This document shows, piece after piece, positions 20,668-25,074 of a stretch of DNA of 25,074 bases (the first letter of the stretch is position 1; each line of letters begins with the position of its first letter). A model generated the notes under the pieces. That model did not search any database, was not told where the DNA came from, and saw only the letters and a program-made list of their open reading frames with translations. A program made the position numbers and the translations under genes. The DNA is from Vitrella brassicaformis (Eukaryota; Sar; Vitrellaceae). Location of the stretch: contig CDMY01000405.1 of the NCBI GenBank assembly GCA_001179505.1, forward strand, positions 1 through 25,074, written 5' to 3'.

Positions 20668-21777
20668 TCACGCTGACTTGGCGGCCGACGCCAAACTTTC
20701 CCCCTCGTGTCGCGTCGCCGACTCGCCCTCCCTCTTGTCCCCTTCCGCGTGGTGGCTGCTGCTGTCTGTGTGGTGGAATGCTGCCTCTTGGGCCGCCCTC
20801 AGCGGCTGCACCTCCTCGTGGTGCTCGTCGTGCGAAGCCGACGCACCGCTGCTCGCCGATGACGAGCTGGACGACGATGCCGTCGATGAGCCGAATGGTG
20901 TCTGGAAGAGGGACCCCCCGATGCCCATCGAAGGGATGGCCGAGGCCAGCGAGCTGACGGCCGTGAAGGCCGTCGAGCCGTAGTTGCGGGCCGTTTTCAT
21001 CTCCTCGAACCGCCGGGCCACGAAGTGCTGCGTGTCGGTCAGGTCGGCCGACTTGTCGGTGAGGGCGAACGACTCGGCTGCCGTGTAGAGGGACAGTAGC
21101 AGCGACCGACGGGCGTAGAAATGGGGGCTGGTAGGGGCCTCACGGTCGCCCGCCAGGTAGCATATCTCTGACACGAGCCTCCACAGCTTGGCCGTGGTCT
21201 CGGGCAGCTGCACGGGGGTGGCCCCGAGGGCCATGCCGGCCGCCCAGTGCTTGATGACGGGCGCGAGGTACGAGATGCGTCGCTGCATGAGGACGCCGAT
21301 GCGGTCCTCGACGTCTAGGCCGTCCAGGTTCAGGTGTGGCGCATCGTCGTGCAGCTGGTCCAGCTTGACGTCCATGAAGTGGTAGACCAAATCCATCGGC
21401 GTGAAGACGCTCCCCGCGGCAGGTGACAGGCCCAGCTCCACGGCAGCGGCGCTGAGGGCCTCTGTGGTCCAGCCGTGAGCGGGCACCTTGTCAAGGGCCA
21501 GGTGCAGGATCTCTTTCGGGTTGATGCCGCTGCTCGGGGCCTCATCACTGTGCGCTTCGCTGTGGTGCTCGTGCTCTTGGTGCGGGTGGGAGTGGGTGTC
21601 GTGGCTGGAGTGTGGAGGGGGCGGAGGGCTGGATGCTGTGCGCTCATACGCTTGTGTCGAGAAGCATGCTGCTGCTGGAGCGACGGGGCGAGAGAGATGC
21701 CGCGGCAGTCGGTAAGAATTGAACACCATCATTCGCCTCCCAAGCACAACACGACCTCTTGAGCGTAGCCGCAGCAT
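20668..21777 (-). CDS. COQ9: Ubiquinone biosynthesis protein COQ9
   Basis: COQ9 is a lipid-binding protein with a TetR-like fold that presents coenzyme Q intermediates to the hydroxylase COQ7 in the mitochondrion. The gene is a single exon of 369 residues. ATG 21777 gives MLRLRSRGRVVLGRRMM..., an Arg-rich, acid-free presequence typical of mitochondrial import; a second Met pair lies at residues 16-17. Residues 56-79 are His/Glu/Ser-rich. The COQ9 domain runs from about 85 to 265: KEILHLALDKVPAHGW, LVYHFMD, HWAAGMALGA, LWRLVSEICYLAGD (198-211), FYARRSLLLSLYTAAESFAL, and DLTDTQHFVARRFEEM. The last 100 residues are Ser/Ala/His/Glu-rich and probably disordered, an unusual extension. It is the only intron-free complete gene here. 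It diverges from the coiled-coil gene across 151 bp. Confidence 0.95.
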   Translation of the reverse strand: MLRLRSRGRVVLGRRMMVFNSYRLPRHLSRPVAPAAACFSTQAYERTASSPPPPPHSSHDTHSHPHQEHEHHSEAHSDEAPSSGINPKEILHLALDKVPAHGWTTEALSAAAVELGLSPAAGSVFTPMDLVYHFMDVKLDQLHDDAPHLNLDGLDVEDRIGVLMQRRISYLAPVIKHWAAGMALGATPVQLPETTAKLWRLVSEICYLAGDREAPTSPHFYARRSLLLSLYTAAESFALTDKSADLTDTQHFVARRFEEMKTARNYGSTAFTAVSSLASAIPSMGIGGSLFQTPFGSSTASSSSSSSASSGASASHDEHHEEVQPLRAAQEAAFHHTDSSSHHAEGDKREGESATRHEGESLASAAKSA

Positions 21778-21928
21778 CTTGACCTTCTTGCTTTGCCTTC
21801 TACTCCCGCATGAAGCAGTCGAGCTCGCACTCGACAAGATGGCATTGAAGGGAAGCGGCCATCCAGATGTCTGATGCGTGAGCTGTGTCGTGCTGCCTGT
21901 TGCTGAAGACAGCATCGAAGACTTCACC
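21778..21928. promoter_or_regulatory. Divergent promoter region, COQ9 / coiled-coil gene
   Basis: These 151 bp separate two head-to-head start codons. AGCTCGCA occurs at 21822-21829 inside the inverted repeat GTCGAG (21818-21823) / CTCGAC (21830-21835). Two very short open frames start at ATG 21867 (4 codons before TGA) and ATG 21874 (10 codons, ending 21906). They would lie in the leader of the coiled-coil gene if transcription starts upstream of them. Confidence 0.55.
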
Positions 21929-24762
21929 ATGAGGCAAGCATCGCAGGTCAAGGGCACCACCGACCGCCCCTCCCTCCGCAGCCCCATCCGCAGCCCTCGC
22001 GAGCAGTTCCCCGAGGCCGTGCATGTCCCCCGCAAACCTGACACCGACGCCCAGTCGTCGCACTCGAGCAGCGCGGCCTCCCCGCAGACCCTCACTGGCA
22101 GCTCGGTGCGACTCATGGAGAAGATCCGCCACCTCACCAAGGAGAATGAGGAGCTCTTCTCGCGGGTCGAGGAGCTCAGCCGCGAGAAGGAGAGCCTGCA
22201 GTCGGAGGTCGTGCAGACCAAGGACCTGCTGGATGTCAAGGGCCTGGTGACCAGCCAGAAAGACATCGAGATAGAGTCCCTCCAGGAGCAGCTCAAGCTG
22301 GCGCAGCAGATGGTCGACGAGCTGTCCAAGCGGGGCGGCGGGGGGCTGTCGTCGATCTTCGGAGCGGGTGGCGGGAAGCCTCAGGAGAAGGTGGACACGG
22401 CCCAGCTGATAGTGGAGGTCAAACAGAAGGAGCAGTACATCAAGAACGTCATGGCGACACTCGAGATGAAGGACAAGATGGTGCAGGACCTGCGCCACAA
22501 GCTTGACCGGCTGGTCGAGGACAGCGACCGGGAGGGCAGCATGCTTAGGCGGGATCTGAAGGACAAGGAGAGGGAGATACGGCGGCTCGAGAACCACTCC
22601 AGCGACACCTGTGCCGAGAACGCCACACTCATCAAGGAGAAGAACCGACTGGGCAACCGACTCGACGAGGTGACCGAGGAGAACGAGCGCCTCCAGGACG
22701 AGATCAAGACTTGCCGCGAGCACCTGTCGGCGAGCGACGCTCGGGTGATCGAGCTGGAGTCGGCCCTGGCGAGCAAGCAGTCCGACAACATCCGGCTGGC
22801 GGAGAAGCTGCTGGAGCTGCAGAAGACCTGTGACTACTACGAGACGACTGTGCGGGTGTTCGCGTGCACTCAGATCCTGGGGTACGGCAACATCCCGGTG
22901 ACGCTGATGGTGCAGCACAGCGTCCAGACCGGCAGCATCTCCCTCACCATCAGCCGATGGGGCTTCACCCAGATCGTGGACTTCAGCCAGGTCACCACGG
23001 TGTCGCAGCTGAGCGCCACGGCCAAGCGGCTGCGCGTGCAGACCAAGCCGCTCGGCACTCTCACGTTCGAAATGAAGGACCCAAAGGAGGTGAGTGAGAA
23101 TGTAATGTATCGGACACACACCTGCAGGCAGGACGGCAACACAACACAACACAACACGGGCACACTGCATCTGTTTCAGGCCGGTGAGTGCGTGTCGGCC
23201 CTTCGCAAGTTCATGAGTAAGCAGAAGACGCCAAGCCATGACGACACACACGCACACACACACGTGAATGCGCATGGCCTGTCTCTTGATCTATCTCGTT
23301 TTGTTACTTAGAGTTGGCGGCGGATCAGATCGAGGACCGTGAGCGGCTGCAGGCGCAGCACTGCATCGACGAGCTCGACACCTTCTTCGGCGTCTTCAAG
23401 GACGACGACGCCACACCAGAGCACAAGAAGAACAAGAAGGACAAAGACAAGGGCATCGGGTCGTACGCTGAGGCGCTGTCGGTACGTAAGTAAGGGCTCT
23501 CTGTCTGAGATCAGATCAAATCATGCCAGATCATTGTGTGAAACCGGCGTGTTGTGTTGTGTTACCTCGCCAGGTGCTCGCTCAGGGTACTCCCTCAGCG
23601 AGCTCCTCGAGTGCGGCGGCTTCTGCCTCGGCGTCAGCATCTGCATCAGCTGCCGCCCCTCCAGAGAGCGTACGCCAACCACCGACAGACACATAGAAAG
23701 ACCCACACCCAGACTTGCACTTATCAGTCATGTGTGTCGTCCTGTCTCCGATTCCCCGTCGTGCAGGCGAGCAGGTTTGACTCCCGGTCTGAGTCGGCGG
23801 GTTCGCACCGTCTGGGCCAGTCCATCATGGGCGACTTCTGGCACGCATTCCGGCAGCTCGCATCGGGCAGCATCAGCGGCGCAGAACGGCACACACAACC
23901 CGAGCCGGCAGAGGCCGCCGCTCACGTCCCATCGCCGACGGCGACCGATGAGACGGTCCCCGACCAGCCGGCAGGGAGGGCGAGACGTGAGGATCGCAGG
24001 GGTGGTGGTGGTGATGGTGATGATGGTTGTCCGCCGCACCCGGTGGACATCATGCAGCACGCCGGCAAGGGCACAGGCACTTCGCCGCGCAGCGATGTGT
24101 CGCACACCGACTCGGAGACGTCAGAAGTCGACATCAACGTTAGCGACCCCCCTCGCGCCGCCCCGTCACCCAAGCCACTGTCACCTGCAGACGAGGAGCC
24201 AACTCGTCGTGTCACTCGAGCGGGCCTCCCCGCTCTCCGTGGCTCGCGCAAGGCCGCCGCGGCAGGTGGGTGGGGTGACGGCGAGCAGCATCTGCAGGAC
24301 GGCGCGAGTTCACCGACCAGCTCTGCCTCCCCAGTGCACCGCAACCTGCCCACGAGGGCATCTCGCTTCATGCATCAGCAAGAGAGGGGTGCGCCAACAT
24401 CGACAACGCAGGAGGGCTCCTCCCCCAGTGTCCGCAGTTTGACGAGCAGCACGGTGGGGGATGGGGCCACGGTCACGGTCACGGCCAGGGCGGCCGGCAG
24501 CGCACTGCTGCCGCCCCTTAAGAGCGTGCCCTTGCCCGAGACGGAGATAGAGGTGGATGTGGGCAGTGACGAGGAGGGTGAGGGTGAGGCTGAGGGTGAG
24601 GGCGAGGAAGGGGGGCAGGAGGATAGGCAGGAGCATGAGACGGGTGTCGCTGCCAACACTCTCAGGGAGAGTCAGAGGGAGGAGGAGGGGGATATGACCG
24701 TGATAGCATGTGGGGCCGGGGAGGGGGAGGGGGAGAGGCAGGCAGCCGGCGAGGAGGGATGA
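21929..24762 (+). CDS. Coiled-coil protein with central beta-rich domain and disordered acidic tail
   Basis: Exons 21929-23089, 23180-23216, 23312-23481, 23574-23669 and 23767-24762 join in phase to 819 residues. No family is recognised. Residues 1-58 are Ser/Pro/Arg-rich. Two long heptad regions follow, about 60-135 and 158-305, split by a Gly-rich linker (GGGGLSSIFGAGGGK). Residues about 306-400 are beta-rich (TVRVFACTQILGYGNIPVTL, GSISLTISRWGFTQIVDF, LGTLTFEMKD, then ECVSALRKFM), which resembles a PH-like fold closed by a helix; this is inference. Next is a Lys-rich helix, then an Ala/Ser repeat encoded by its own 96-bp exon. Residues about 490-819 are disordered, Ser/Pro/Thr-rich, with an acidic GEGEAEGEGEEGG run near the end. 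A scaffold or cytoskeleton-linked role is plausible. The start is the first in-frame ATG. Confidence 0.82.
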
Positions 24763-25074
24763 GTGAGGCTTAGTCGGGTCGGCCGGGTCGGTGTTTCTCA
24801 AACAATCCTCACGTGTCTGTGGGTGGACATCATCGTGTTTTTCGTGCCTTGCTTCCTTCCGTCCCTCCTTGCTTTATGGGATGGCTGCCTCGGCCGGCTT
24901 GTGTGTCAAGGAAACGGCGTGGTGTCTTCTCTTCTTGTTGTCTTCGCACCTATGACGTACTAAGCGACTGATGGATGGATGGATGGATTGCATTGGATGA
25001 CCTACGGGGCGGGGCCTGGCTAGCTGTCACAAACATCCTGGTTCTTACTCGCCGGTGGTGTCGAAGGTAGATGT
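24763..25074. other. 3' flank of the coiled-coil gene
   Basis: Pyrimidine-rich sequence is followed by a (GATG)n run near 24969-24987. The window ends before another gene can be recognised on either strand. Confidence 0.5.

Noticed and set aside
21778-22329. A longer COQ9 start using the open frame that extends back to 22329
   Set aside because: The extension is antisense to the coiled-coil gene and lacks protein-like composition. The Arg-rich presequence from ATG 21777 is the natural start.

Overview
This window looks like nuclear DNA of a microbial eukaryote. Genes are split by many short introns (about 60-110 bp) with GT/GC-AG ends. Introns and spacers carry TG, TCTG, CAGA and ATCC simple repeats, and coding sequence is GC-rich. 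Gene content (a bacterial-type glycyl-tRNA synthetase, a metacaspase, COQ9, and a C2 plus PH-like protein resembling apicomplexan rhoptry-surface proteins) suggests an alveolate, most likely a chromerid such as Vitrella. The organism call is inference.

I reconstructed eight protein genes by checking splice sites and reading phase by hand; exon coordinates are in each entry. From left to right: an APE1/exonuclease III-type AP endonuclease (+, 910-2298, 5' end uncertain); glycyl-tRNA synthetase (+, 2762-5432, 11 exons); a metacaspase with a proline/glutamine-rich C-terminal tail (-, 6326-8885, 10 exons); an N-myristoylation-type kinase-like protein, probably a pseudokinase (+, 9036-11121, 4 exons); a 1490-residue protein I do not recognise (-, 11553-17722, at least 15 exons, with a 300-N assembly gap in one intron); a membrane-anchored C2 plus PH-like protein (+, 18010-20244, 12 exons); COQ9 (-, 20668-21777, one exon); and a coiled-coil protein with a disordered tail (+, 21929-24762, 5 exons). 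I see no tRNA, rRNA, transposon or CRISPR array.

From 6.3 kb onward strands alternate, so genes form divergent pairs sharing 150-290 bp promoters and convergent pairs sharing 3' flanks. All three divergent promoters, and the region upstream of the first gene, contain the 7-mer AGCTCGC or its complement GCGAGCT, usually inside a small inverted repeat. This is my main candidate for an undescribed regulatory element.

The genes do not form one pathway. Three have mitochondrial or organellar links (COQ9, GlyRS with a presequence-like N-terminus, perhaps the AP endonuclease). Three suggest signalling, membrane or cytoskeletal roles (pseudokinase, C2-PH protein, coiled-coil protein).
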